Assembly (NCBI GenBank): GCA_019739225.1
Contig: JAHHDT010000003.1
Span: forward strand, 62,001-126,000
DNA from: Aquamicrobium sp.
Lineage (GTDB): Bacteria > Pseudomonadota > Alphaproteobacteria > Rhizobiales > Rhizobiaceae
Reading direction: 5' to 3'
DNA length: 64,000 nucleotides
The notes under the pieces were generated by a model. That model worked only from the letters and a program-made list of their open reading frames with translations, searched no databases and was not told the origin of the DNA. A program made the position numbers and the translations under genes. The first letter of the stretch is position 1; each line of letters opens with the position of its first letter. This document shows positions 27,959 through 36,014 of this stretch, one piece after another.

Positions 27959-29244
27959 CAGCGTTCTTCCAGAATGGCCAAAGCCACCAAATGAAGCGCA
28001 ATGATTGGCAGGATCTTCAGTAGAGGACCAAGCGGCTCGTTCCAAAGGTCCGGGCGCAGGATTGTGCCCGCGACGCCGTAGAAGAACGATGTCGCGATTG
28101 CGCCCCATAGCCCTAGGCGACTGGTCCGCCGCAATGCGATCAACGTGCCAACGGCAATGTCTGCAAGCGCGCCAGCAACGACCGCAAGCTCCGCAACTGG
28201 AGCGATCGCAGTGACGGCAAGTAGCTGAACTCCACTCCGCCATCCGGACGTCAAGGAAATGATCCCGGTCATGATCCAGAAAAAAGGAAGAACGACAAAA
28301 ATAGCAGGCTTGACGAAATAAAGGCCCGCAAACCACCGCTCCTGCACCGTCGGCGGATCGACAGCCAACGCGTCACCAAGGCGCATGGGAAGAATGCCTG
28401 TCAATGCTGTCCACGTCTCGATATTGCCTGTCGCACCGCGCGCGATCTCCCTTTGGGCATTGGACCGGATAGGTGGGCGCCAGCCAAGCAACCCCGCAGC
28501 GTCTCCCAATCGATAAAGAGCCCGGGCGGCCCAGCCGGGCAGCGCGACTTTCCTCGCTGTCTTCCATCCCAGCCAGGCTCGGTAGTGGGCGACCACCTCG
28601 CTCATCGTCAGATCCTCAGGTCCCGCAATATCAACCGCCAGGCGCGAGGGGCTTTCCGGGCGCAGGAAAAAGCGTACCGTGTGCACGATGTCACGCAGCT
28701 GCACCACTTGAAGTCTACCGGTAGCAGGCATAACAGGCAGCAACGGAAGTGCTGCCAACCCCCGAAATAATGCGCTGGCGCCGTAGGCCGGTCGACCTAA
28801 CACCACTGAAGGACGCAGGATCACCCAGTCCAGATCCCGCTCCATAAGCGCGACGTCTCCGGCCAGCTTGCTGGCGGAAAAGGCAGATGGCTGCTCGCGG
28901 TCCACTCCCATGGCAGAGAAATGAATAACCCTGCTCACCCCAACCTTCTCGCAGGCCCGAAAAAGCGCAGAAGCGCCAGCGGCATGAACTGCCGCGGTCC
29001 TGTCCCACGCGTTGTCCTGGAGAACGCCGGCGCAGTTTATGACCGCATCAACGCCGACAAGAGATGGAATCCAGTCGTCTGGGCGAAGCGCCTTGGCCAT
29101 GTCGAGTACGATCGAGTGCCTGGCCTGGGAGCTTCCCCTTGTAGCGGAGCGAGACACGTGCACAACGTCGTCACCATCAGCCTTCAATTGCGCGCTTAGC
29201 GTCGAACCGATCAGCCCCGATGCACCAATAATCATCACTCTCAT
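27958..29244 (-). CDS. NAD(P)-binding atypical SDR fused to DoxX-like membrane domain
   Basis: The 428-residue protein has an N-terminal atypical SDR (MIIGASGLIGSTL; VDAVINCAGVLQ; AFSASKLAGDVAL; WVILRPSVVLG), similar to NDUFA9-like NAD-binding proteins. It then carries a membrane domain from about residue 310 with DoxX-like helices (KPAIFVVLPFFWIMTGIISL, AELAVVAGALADIAVGTL). The start overlaps the stop of the FAD/Rieske gene and the stop overlaps DUF2269. DoxX proteins are subunits of quinone-linked oxidoreductases, so an electron path from NAD(P)H or the Rieske protein to the membrane is a reasonable guess. Confidence 0.83.
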   Translation of the reverse strand: MRVMIIGASGLIGSTLSAQLKADGDDVVHVSRSATRGSSQARHSIVLDMAKALRPDDWIPSLVGVDAVINCAGVLQDNAWDRTAAVHAAGASALFRACEKVGVSRVIHFSAMGVDREQPSAFSASKLAGDVALMERDLDWVILRPSVVLGRPAYGASALFRGLAALPLLPVMPATGRLQVVQLRDIVHTVRFFLRPESPSRLAVDIAGPEDLTMSEVVAHYRAWLGWKTARKVALPGWAARALYRLGDAAGLLGWRPPIRSNAQREIARGATGNIETWTALTGILPMRLGDALAVDPPTVQERWFAGLYFVKPAIFVVLPFFWIMTGIISLTSGWRSGVQLLAVTAIAPVAELAVVAGALADIAVGTLIALRRTSRLGLWGAIATSFFYGVAGTILRPDLWNEPLGPLLKILPIIALHLVALAILEER

Positions 29245-30767
29245 GCCGCGCCATCCTTCGACGACAAGTGTCTTTCTTCCAAGGGCCTGACGGCCGGACC
29301 GGAAAGAACGACGCCGTCCTCATCGAAGCGCGATCCATGGCACGAGCAGTCCCAGGTGCGATCGGTAGCATTCCATCCAACGACGCAGCCGAGATGAGTG
29401 CAGATGGCGGAATGCGCTGTCACGGTACCGTCCCGCGCCTTTCTGACGGCTAGTTGTTCCCCAGCATGGTCAATCACGCCAGCTTCACCAGGACGGATGT
29501 CCTCGATGGGGATGACCCGGCTCCGTAGCAATCGCTCTCCTGCCAAATGCGCTGCCGTTTTCGCGTTCTCGGAAATAAACGTGGGTCCTCCTACACCCGG
29601 CTTGAGACGGCTGGCGTCAAACAGCGCTCCCGCAGGATGGGTCTCACCTCGCACCCGGGCGGCCAAGACATCGCCGGCGACCGCTCCCTGAGTGATACCC
29701 CAGGCATCGAACCCTGTAGCAACGAGCAAGTGAGGCTTTTTGGAACTCGCCGGGCCGACAAACGGCACCCCGTCCATCGGGCGAAAATCTTCGTTGATCC
29801 ATAGATGGCTGACTTTCGAGATGTGAAAATTGCGTTCCAAAAATGCCAAGAGGTCGACGACGGCCCCGTCCGCCGCCTCAGCGTCTCCTGTTTTGAACTC
29901 CCTGCCAGCGGCGACGAGGAAAGTGCATCCGTCTCTATGTGCGGTTCGAAAGGAGCGGGAGGGGCTTTCCGCGCTGATGAACATGCCATTCACGACAATA
30001 TCTTCGGGCAGCGGAGCCGCCGCGACCGGATGTGCAAATGGAAATGCCTTGGCGAAGAACAAGCCTGGGCCCCCGATAGGCATCTGAGTGGCGACAACGA
30101 CCGTTCGGGCAGTAACGACACTTCGTTCCAACTGAAGTTGGAAAGGGCCGTCGCCAACGATATCGAATACACGGCTATTTTCGAAGATTGTCACGTCTTC
30201 GCCAATGAGCCGCGCCAGGCCGTTAAGATAGAGGTACGGGTCGAACTGGTACTGGCTGGCAAACCGCAACGCGCCGGCGCACGGCAGTGGAAGATCGACG
30301 GTTGCGAGATATTCGGCGGGTAGCCCGAGCGAGACGGCGGCATTGGCCTCTCTAATCAGGCTCTCCGTCTGTCTTTCGTCTTGTGCGTAGACGAATGCGG
30401 CTTTGGCCTCGAGCTGCGCGTTGTCAGGCATGAGCGCACAGATGGATGCGATACCGCGCTTCGCGTGCTCGTTCACTTCGGCGTAAAGCTTAGCTTCGTC
30501 GAAGCCGAAATCGCGAATAAGCCTTTCATATCTGAGACCGTGTTGTGACGTGATCTTGCCCGTCGATCGCCCTGTCGCCTGAAATCCGATCGTACGGGCT
30601 TCCAAGACTGCAACTTTGAAGCCCGATCCGCAGAGCTTGTGGGCCGTCTGGAGCCCAACTGCTCCAGCGCCGACAATGGCTACGTCGAAGTCAAGATTGC
30701 TTTGAACGCTCCCGCGCGCAAAGTCGCTCCGCCGATCCAGCCAAAATACGCTTGAGACGTTGCTCAA
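29241..30767 (-). CDS. FAD-dependent oxidoreductase (DAO) with C-terminal Rieske [2Fe-2S] domain
   Basis: The 508-residue protein has a DAO-type flavin domain (VAIVGAGAVGLQTAHKL near residue 30) and a Rieske domain at the end, with CTHLGCVVGW and CSCHGSRFDEDG providing the two Cys and two His cluster ligands. This is the architecture of Rieske-type DadA-like oxidases. The start is TTG with GGAGGG eight bases ahead; there is no in-frame ATG nearby. It heads an operon with SDR-DoxX and DUF2269, probably continuing into DUF2243. A stress promoter lies 53 bases upstream on this strand. The electron donor and acceptor are unknown. Confidence 0.88.
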   Translation of the reverse strand: MSNVSSVFWLDRRSDFARGSVQSNLDFDVAIVGAGAVGLQTAHKLCGSGFKVAVLEARTIGFQATGRSTGKITSQHGLRYERLIRDFGFDEAKLYAEVNEHAKRGIASICALMPDNAQLEAKAAFVYAQDERQTESLIREANAAVSLGLPAEYLATVDLPLPCAGALRFASQYQFDPYLYLNGLARLIGEDVTIFENSRVFDIVGDGPFQLQLERSVVTARTVVVATQMPIGGPGLFFAKAFPFAHPVAAAPLPEDIVVNGMFISAESPSRSFRTAHRDGCTFLVAAGREFKTGDAEAADGAVVDLLAFLERNFHISKVSHLWINEDFRPMDGVPFVGPASSKKPHLLVATGFDAWGITQGAVAGDVLAARVRGETHPAGALFDASRLKPGVGGPTFISENAKTAAHLAGERLLRSRVIPIEDIRPGEAGVIDHAGEQLAVRKARDGTVTAHSAICTHLGCVVGWNATDRTWDCSCHGSRFDEDGVVLSGPAVRPLEERHLSSKDGAA

Positions 30768-30819
30768 TCGGGACCCTCCTCAATCAAGCGCTGCAACCAG
30801 TGGCAACACTCCTCGGTCG

Positions 30820-30844
30820 AACCGGGTGCGTTCGGGATTGTTCC
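30820..30844 (-). promoter_or_regulatory. Putative EcfG promoter of FAD/Rieske operon
   Basis: On the minus strand GGAAC-N16-GGTT ends 53 bases ahead of the TTG start. It lies back to back with the plus-strand site at 30863-30887. Confidence 0.68.
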
Positions 30845-30862
30845 CGAAGTAGGGGTGCTGAT

Positions 30863-30887
30863 GGAACAATCGCGAACGCCGTCGGTT
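30863..30887 (+). promoter_or_regulatory. Putative EcfG promoter of DUF892 gene
   Basis: GGAAC-N16-GGTT ends 27 bases before the ATG at 30914. Only 18 bases separate its -35 box from that of the divergent site. Confidence 0.68.
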
Positions 30888-30913
30888 CGGCCAGTCACAA
30901 AAGGAGCACCGAG

Positions 30914-31423
30914 ATGACGACCATCGACGACACGATTAACCAGTGGCTGCGTGATGCTCACGCGATGGAGGAGCAGGCGGAGCAGATGCTCGAAAGCCAG
31001 TCTTCACGTATCGAAAACTATCCAGAGCTTGCAGCCCGAATTAAGCGACATCTCGAGGAAACGCAGTCACAACTCGAGCGTCTGGAACGCTGCCTCGAGC
31101 GGCGGGGCGCTGCGACGTCGGCTATGAAAGACCTGACCGCGAAGGCGTCTGCCATGATGCAAGGCCTCAGCTCGATGATGGCTGGCGATGAGGTGATGAA
31201 GGGCGCGCTTGCCAGTTACGCGTTTGAGCAGTTCGAGATCGCGTCCTACCGCATCCTGATCACGGCGGCTGAGACCGCCGGCGACATCGAGACGGCCCGC
31301 CTGTGCGAGGAGATATGCCGCGAGGAGGAAGCAATGGCAGCTGACCTGGCTGACATGATCCCGGAACTGACTAGGAGCTATCTGACGCGTGAGAATGCCG
31401 ATCTTGACGAGGCGAAACGCTGA
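30914..31423 (+). CDS. Ferritin-like DUF892 (YciE/YciF family) stress protein
   Basis: The 169-residue protein is an all-helical ferritin-like protein of the DUF892 family. It has WLRDAHAMEEQAEQML with the first metal Glu, ARIKRHLEETQSQLERLE, YAFEQFEIASYRILITAAE and EEICREEEAMA. DUF892 proteins are induced by stress in many bacteria and bind iron or manganese in some members. AAGGAG precedes the ATG. The longer upstream frame overlaps the promoter and is not used. It is divergent from the FAD/Rieske operon, with both promoters sharing one pattern. Confidence 0.87.
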   Translation: MTTIDDTINQWLRDAHAMEEQAEQMLESQSSRIENYPELAARIKRHLEETQSQLERLERCLERRGAATSAMKDLTAKASAMMQGLSSMMAGDEVMKGALASYAFEQFEIASYRILITAAETAGDIETARLCEEICREEEAMAADLADMIPELTRSYLTRENADLDEAKR

Positions 31424-31508
31424 GCGAAGCGCGTCCGGTGATCCTCGACAGGGAGATCGGGACATGAACAAGTCTGAGAACATTGCCGACTACGGTTAGG
31501 GTCCCGCT

Positions 31509-32009
31509 ATGCAAATCTTAGGAACTGAAGTTAGCGACGCTCTTGCGCCGGACGGGGAGCGGCTCCTGCGAGTGATCTTTCGCGGTGAAGGTGGCGAGTG
31601 CGTGACGGTTGACATGGCTGATGTGGAAACTGGGCATCAAGAAGCTGTCGAGCGAGCGAAGGCAATCCTTGTTCAAACTGCTACATTTGCCCTTGCCGCG
31701 AACGAATATGAGGCAAGAAGCAACGGAAACTTTGATCAGGTTGCTGTCACCTCGGCTACCGATCAAGATGGTAGCCTGTACATATTCGAGTACCGCGACG
31801 GCGACAGCAGCCGGCAAGTGCCCCCTTCAACAATGCCAAGCGTTGAAGCCGCACGGCAGGAGGCAATCCGATCTGCAGTAGATCTCCTCGCCGAACCCGG
31901 AGCGGTTATCGCGGACGGCTGGCTGGTTCGGGTACGCGATCGCAACGGCGACCTGATCTGCAGCATCGATGCGGAAGAAGCGAAACTGGCTCAGCAAGCA
32001 AATCGGTGA
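31509..32009 (+). CDS. DUF6894-like protein
   Basis: The 166-residue soluble protein has two similar halves. The second half reads PSVEAARQEAIRSAVDLLAE followed by GWLVRVRDRNGDLICSI, the pattern of DUF6894 proteins of Hyphomicrobiales; the first half repeats it weakly (HQEAVERAKAILVQ). No membrane segment or signal is present. It lies 85 bases after DUF892 and may be cotranscribed. Function is unknown. Confidence 0.68.
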   Translation: MQILGTEVSDALAPDGERLLRVIFRGEGGECVTVDMADVETGHQEAVERAKAILVQTATFALAANEYEARSNGNFDQVAVTSATDQDGSLYIFEYRDGDSSRQVPPSTMPSVEAARQEAIRSAVDLLAEPGAVIADGWLVRVRDRNGDLICSIDAEEAKLAQQANR

Positions 32010-32442
32010 GTTACGGCTCGGCTTTCGCCGGTGACCAAGAGTCGCCCCGCTACGCAACACCGCACCGTCGTGACACGCCGTCCTATAAGCACATGCGGCT
32101 CCGTTTGGCGCGTCTCAACTTACGGAGGTTGAATGCGAGATGGCAGGCGCATGTCACAGCCGATCCAAATGATCCGGGATGAAGGTGTTTTTGGGGAGGT
32201 TGGGACGGCGAACCGATGCCGGTGCCGACGGACGCTTTCATTGCTCGCTTGGCAAGCGGAATCTCTTGAACCGTTCTCGACACCGTCCGAGGCCCGCAGC
32301 GCCATCACGTCATGAAAGGAGGACTACAACCCTCACTGACCACACTCGGCGCTGGGCAACATGCCGCCGGCCGAGTTCGCCAAGCCAACCCCGAACAACA
32401 TGGTGAACACAGCACGGAGTTGCCTTGACCACGGTTATTTTG

Positions 32443-32467
32443 GGAACCATCGGCGAAGCACTCTGTT
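32443..32467 (+). promoter_or_regulatory. Putative EcfG promoter upstream of second NepR-like gene
   Basis: GGAAC is followed after 16 bases by TGTT, 241 bases before the ATG at 32709. Confidence 0.5.
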
Positions 32468-32675
32468 CGACGTATACTCCGACAACGGGCCCGCTGTCCT
32501 CCCACGATGGCTGAAGCAGCAGACGTGAAGTGGCGCCGGGGCTAGCGTGAGCGCTGTGTTGCTGTGGGCCCCTGTTCTGCGACGGGATTGCGTAAGCCGA
32601 TGAGGCATCAGTCGGATGAACTTTTGTGTTAGCTCTTTCGGCTTGAGAACTTCCGGAATTGGTCGATAAACGGCT

Positions 32676-32693
32676 GAAGGGACTATCAAATGA
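32676..32693 (+). promoter_or_regulatory. Conserved leader block upstream of NepR-like gene (copy 2)
   Basis: GAAGGGACTATCAAATGA is identical to the block before the first NepR-like gene (9403-9420, minus). The flanking bases are much less alike, so it may be a conserved translational or promoter element. Confidence 0.5.
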
Positions 32694-32708
32694 CAGGATC
32701 GTTTGCTC

Positions 32709-32894
32709 ATGAAATCCGCTCCGCCGCCGGCAGATATCCGTGGCAGGTTTGAAGACTCCGACTATGCGGTACACGAATTACTCGCTTCTATTGAAAGCGA
32801 GCCGGTGCCGGAGCGGCTCTTGATCCTTGCCCAACAATTGCAACAAGCCCTGCTGAAGCGAAAACGGCTTCCTTCGCGGAATAGCCTGACTTGA
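32709..32894 (+). CDS. NepR-like anti-sigma factor, 61 aa
   Basis: This 61-residue protein is a paralogue of the 59-residue protein at 9213-9392. Both carry LLA-IES followed by a near-identical helix (here EPVPERLLILAQQLQ) and a basic tail (LLKRKRL here). EPVPERLL is the classic NepR core. The ATG at 32709 is preferred to the TTG six bases earlier. No sigma gene adjoins it, so it would be an orphan NepR acting on a sigma factor encoded elsewhere, perhaps the EcfG-like gene at 9514-10059. The family call rests on the core motif only. Confidence 0.7.
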   Translation: MKSAPPPADIRGRFEDSDYAVHELLASIESEPVPERLLILAQQLQQALLKRKRLPSRNSLT

Positions 32895-33352
32895 TGCACG
32901 GTTTGAACCGAACGGGCCGTAGATTGCGCGTTCGATGGGCCAACCGCCATTGATGTCGCTCGTAAAGTTGCGTGAGCGACGGCGTGTAGGTCTTCTAGAC
33001 GTTGTTCAGCATGATAGATTGCGCGAAATCGCACCGCCTTCCCACGCTTACGGATAGGCGGCGGCGTGTGGCGCCTGCCATCAAAGGGTCGGGGAGATGC
33101 CGCTACAGCTGTTTCTCGTCATCGCGGTAACACGAGAGCGGCATGAGGTGTCTTGGCCGGACATATCATTCTTGCATCCTACACGGTTGGACACGTCACA
33201 CTAATAGGAAATGATTCCGCCACGCATCCGTCGGAAGCGCTCCCCGATTAGAGAACTAGCGACCGGCATCTGTGTCTGAGGTGGGAACAACAGGCTGGCA
33301 AGGCAGTTTGTCAACCGCTGACAGAATCCGAGAAGCTAAGAAAGAAGGACCC
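32895..33352 (+). other. Intergenic stretch with a stress-type promoter
   Basis: No gene is supported here. A GGAAC-N16-AGTT site at 33284-33308 probably serves the DUF982 gene. Confidence 0.45.
33284..33308 (+). promoter_or_regulatory. Putative EcfG promoter of DUF982 gene
   Basis: GGAAC is followed after 16 bases by AGTT, ending 45 bases before the ATG at 33353. Confidence 0.5.
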
Positions 33353-33676
33353 ATGACAACGACCCTGAGTACACCCGTCACGGTGCTAGTTGGACTGGGC
33401 ACTCACCGCGATCTGCAAAGCGTGTTCGATTTGCTAGATTTTCTCAATGAATGGCCCCTTGGACGGCGCGGTCCTATCTACATTACAGCATACAAGGCGT
33501 GTAGCGCCGCGCTTACGGGGCAGGGGAGTGCCGATCAGGCGCGACAAGCATTTGTGGCCTTCGCGCGTGTCGGCAACGCATTACCGGGTCGGATACATCC
33601 GCCAGTCGCCGAAAAGCAGCTTCCAAACTGGCCTGCAACGCCCTCTCTGGGTCTCGGGTTGGGAGGCAAAATCTGA
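33353..33676 (+). CDS. DUF982 protein (copy 1)
   Basis: The 107-residue protein has the DUF982 core: TVLVGLGTHRDLQSVFDLLDF, NEWPLGRRGPIY and a C-terminal helix with ARQAFVAFA. DUF982 is a small family largely confined to Hyphomicrobiales and often present in many copies. A paralogue lies at 34406-34834 on the other strand. The frame is open 27 codons upstream, but AGAAGGA before the ATG at 33353 and the shared N-terminus with the paralogue fix the start. Function is unknown. Confidence 0.85.
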   Translation: MTTTLSTPVTVLVGLGTHRDLQSVFDLLDFLNEWPLGRRGPIYITAYKACSAALTGQGSADQARQAFVAFARVGNALPGRIHPPVAEKQLPNWPATPSLGLGLGGKI

Positions 33677-34405
33677 CCGAGACGCTTTGAAGGGACGTCG
33701 TTCCCTTCCTAAAACATTTGCGCACAGTTGACGTTTGGACTGTGATGACCCTTCATCCCCCAATACTTGGCCCCCTGCCCGTCAATCTGGGTATCGTCCC
33801 CACATCCTCAGTCGGACAGGTGGCCCGTCTCTTCGCTACGCCCAGAGCAAAGGTACTCTCGCAAAGTCACGTATCGTTGCGACCCGTGAAGGAGGTTAGA
33901 TGCCCGGCACTGTAGATCGCGCACGAACGCTAAAGCATATGAGCAGCATTGTCTTTGTTTCGCAGCGGAACTGCTTCCCCATCTAAGCGACAATGGCCTG
34001 ATTTGGGTTCAGGGGTTTCATCTGATGCCGCCGGCCCCCAACCTACGTGATCGCGGCTGTCGGAACCGAATGGGGTTCTTCCTGCAAATTCCCGTTCCTC
34101 CACCTGATATGCTGGCGGCCACCTCGAACCATCGCGAAATGAGGGAGTGGTCTGGAGCTAGACGTCATCTGGCTGCAGACCTCCACTACGGGGTTCGGGG
34201 ACACACTGATTCCAGAGACCCACCTGAACACCAGCACGCCAATGATGCATTGCCGCAGCTGGACGGGAAGCGGGTTGAGGGTGTTCGGGGAGCTTAGCCT
34301 TCACTCACAACTTCGGCCAAGGGCTTTTCGAGGAAAGCCGGGCGACGTTATGCTGTTGCCTGTTCCAAAATCGGCGTTCGGGCGGTTTATAGGGGCGCGT
34401 CTAGC
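33677..34405 (+). other. Stretch of about 730 bases without a supported gene
   Basis: Between the two DUF982 genes only unsupported frames occur. A 7-bp hairpin (GAAGGGA / TCCCTTC) at 33689-33708 directly follows the first DUF982 gene and may end its transcript, though no T run follows. Confidence 0.45.
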
Positions 34406-34834
34406 CTAGCGAACGGCGTTCGCGCTCTTCGCCAAGAAAAAGGGCCGGCGTGAAGCCGGCCAGCCAAGTGGGTTTGGGTATTGGCAGGGCGGGAGCCTGC
34501 CGTTTTCACAACGCCGATCGACCCCACCGGTTCCCTCGGCGTTGGTGTTGTCACCGCGAACTGTGGAGTTGCCGACGTCATAACCCGGCACGGGATCAAA
34601 GGTCGGCTCAAGCACATTCATCATCCTGGCAAAGGCAACGAACGCCTCGCGGGCTTCCTCTACCGTCGCCTCCTGTGCGATCGCTGCGAGGCACAGGCGA
34701 TAGACGTTCGCTCGAATTGGCCCGCGCCGCGCTGGCGGCCATTCATCGAGGAAGTCGAGAAGATCGTCGACTGTCAACAGATCACGAGATCCTGATAGCC
34801 CAACAGTAACCGTGACTGGCAGATGCAGCCTCAT
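34406..34834 (-). CDS. DUF982 protein (copy 2) with extended C-terminus
   Basis: The 142-residue frame begins with a DUF982 domain (VTVTVGLSGSRDLLTVDDLLDF, DEWPPARRGPI, AREAFVAFARM) paralogous to the gene at 33353. GGGAGGA lies seven bases before the ATG at 34834. The last 50 residues have no similarity to the family and run through a strong intrinsic terminator at 34434-34461. I infer that the original stop was lost, or that the transcript ends before the stop codon, so the C-terminal part may not be made as drawn. Confidence 0.78.
   Translation of the reverse strand: MRLHLPVTVTVGLSGSRDLLTVDDLLDFLDEWPPARRGPIRANVYRLCLAAIAQEATVEEAREAFVAFARMMNVLEPTFDPVPGYDVGNSTVRGDNTNAEGTGGVDRRCENGRLPPCQYPNPLGWPASRRPFFLAKSANAVR
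34434..34461 (-). terminator. Rho-independent terminator inside the DUF982 frame
   Basis: On the minus strand GGCCGGC pairs with GCCGGCC around a 5-base loop, followed by CTTTTTCTT. It lies about 30 bases before the stop codon of the frame. Confidence 0.75.
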
Positions 34835-35494
34835 GATGGCACTCCTCCCGAAGATGGATAGCGACGATCGCTCAACGCCGGTTGGCTGAAACGGTTGCGT
34901 GCTTGGGCAGCGACGCGAATTGCCCTCGCTGATGTTCAAGAACAACGGCTAGGTGGTGGCCGCAGGGGTGGCGATCTGCGGCGCACGACGACCATATAGG
35001 CGGGGGGCCAAGTCGCCATGCCGGCCTAAGCCGCACCGGAGAAAAATTAGCACTGCCCGCATTGCAACGCCAGCCGACCGCCAAGCGCTGGCGCTTCGAC
35101 TGTCCCGGCGATGATCGCTTCCATGCCTGAGTGGTGGAAGCCACTGAAGACTGCATAGGAGGGAACATCGGGAAAGCGTGACTGGCATGCGTCAGGACGT
35201 GGATCAGGCCCTCATGAGAGCAGGCCGCATCGTTGGTTGATATTGGTCATGCAGCAGCACCGTATCCCCCGGGGAGGGGACGGCCACGGGAGGTTGCCAG
35301 TGGCAAGCCTAGCCTCCTACCCTGTCACCGGATAGGAAGGCTGACACCGCTGTGGTTGGGTCGAACAATCGCGTGGCGCGTCCGTCTACAACGTCCGGCG
35401 GGGAGGGCGGTATGCGAGGCGAGAGCGGACGACGTTCCGGTCTTCGGGGAAACTCGTCATCCAGTCACGATCCCCATGCTCGCAGCTCGGATGC
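34835..35494 (-). other. Stretch of 660 bases without a supported gene
   Basis: Only short frames of unlikely composition are present on either strand, with no family match and no clear hairpin. It ends the gene-poor part of the stress island. Confidence 0.45.
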
Positions 35495-35896
35495 TCAGTT
35501 TCCGCTCCATCGATCCCATCTACGATCCATACGCCGATGGACGCGATATTGAACACGCGCGTCGCGCCGTGCTTCGACCCAGGGAGCGACGGTTGGAACA
35601 CGATTATAAACGGTGGCAATCGGCACCGAGTATCCTGGCGCTGTATAGTAGATGTAACCGGCAGAAACCCATCCACGATGCCCCGCCCAAACGACATCGC
35701 ACCAAGCCGAACCCGAGATACAACCCACAATCGTAATGGGCTGACTAACCGGAACTGCAACCACAACAGGATGCTGCGTTCCAGGACCGATCCGCATATT
35801 GACTGTCCTGGTCGTAACGCCAGAATGTGCCAACGCAGCCGTGCTCGTTAAGAACACTCCCGCAAAAGCCGCCGCGAGCGTCAGTTTCATTTTCAT
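35495..35896 (-). CDS. Secreted bacterial SH3 (SH3b) domain protein
   Basis: The 133-residue protein has a signal peptide (MKMKLTLAAAFAGVFLTSTAALA). An SH3b domain follows with VNMRIGPGTQHPVVVAVP, the usual opening, then CDVVWAGHRGWVSAGYI. The C-terminus is rich in Arg and Trp (MDRRWDRW). AGGAGA precedes the ATG at 35896; the alternative ATG two codons later is equally possible. Such proteins bind cell-wall or periplasmic partners. It lies alone on this strand, 118 bases downstream of the EF-hand gene. Confidence 0.85.
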   Translation of the reverse strand: MKMKLTLAAAFAGVFLTSTAALAHSGVTTRTVNMRIGPGTQHPVVVAVPVSQPITIVGCISGSAWCDVVWAGHRGWVSAGYIYYTAPGYSVPIATVYNRVPTVAPWVEARRDARVQYRVHRRMDRRWDRWSGN

Positions 35897-36014
35897 TTTT
35901 CGTCTCCTAATTGATCGACTTGTCGGCAACGAAAGCTTGAGAAGCGTCGCATTGCTCGAAGCAAACGCTGCTATCGGCCTGCCACGAATTGCGTGTGAAC
36001 CGGCTTATTCGGCT

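Larger units (their letters stand above)
32010..32708 (+). other. Long non-coding or decayed stretch with a stress promoter
   Basis: Nearly 700 bases hold only frames with no family resemblance. A GGAAC-N16-TGTT site is at 32443-32467, and a leader block shared with the first NepR-like gene is at 32676-32693. The 240 bases between the promoter and the next gene could be a long leader or an unrecognised small RNA. Confidence 0.5.
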
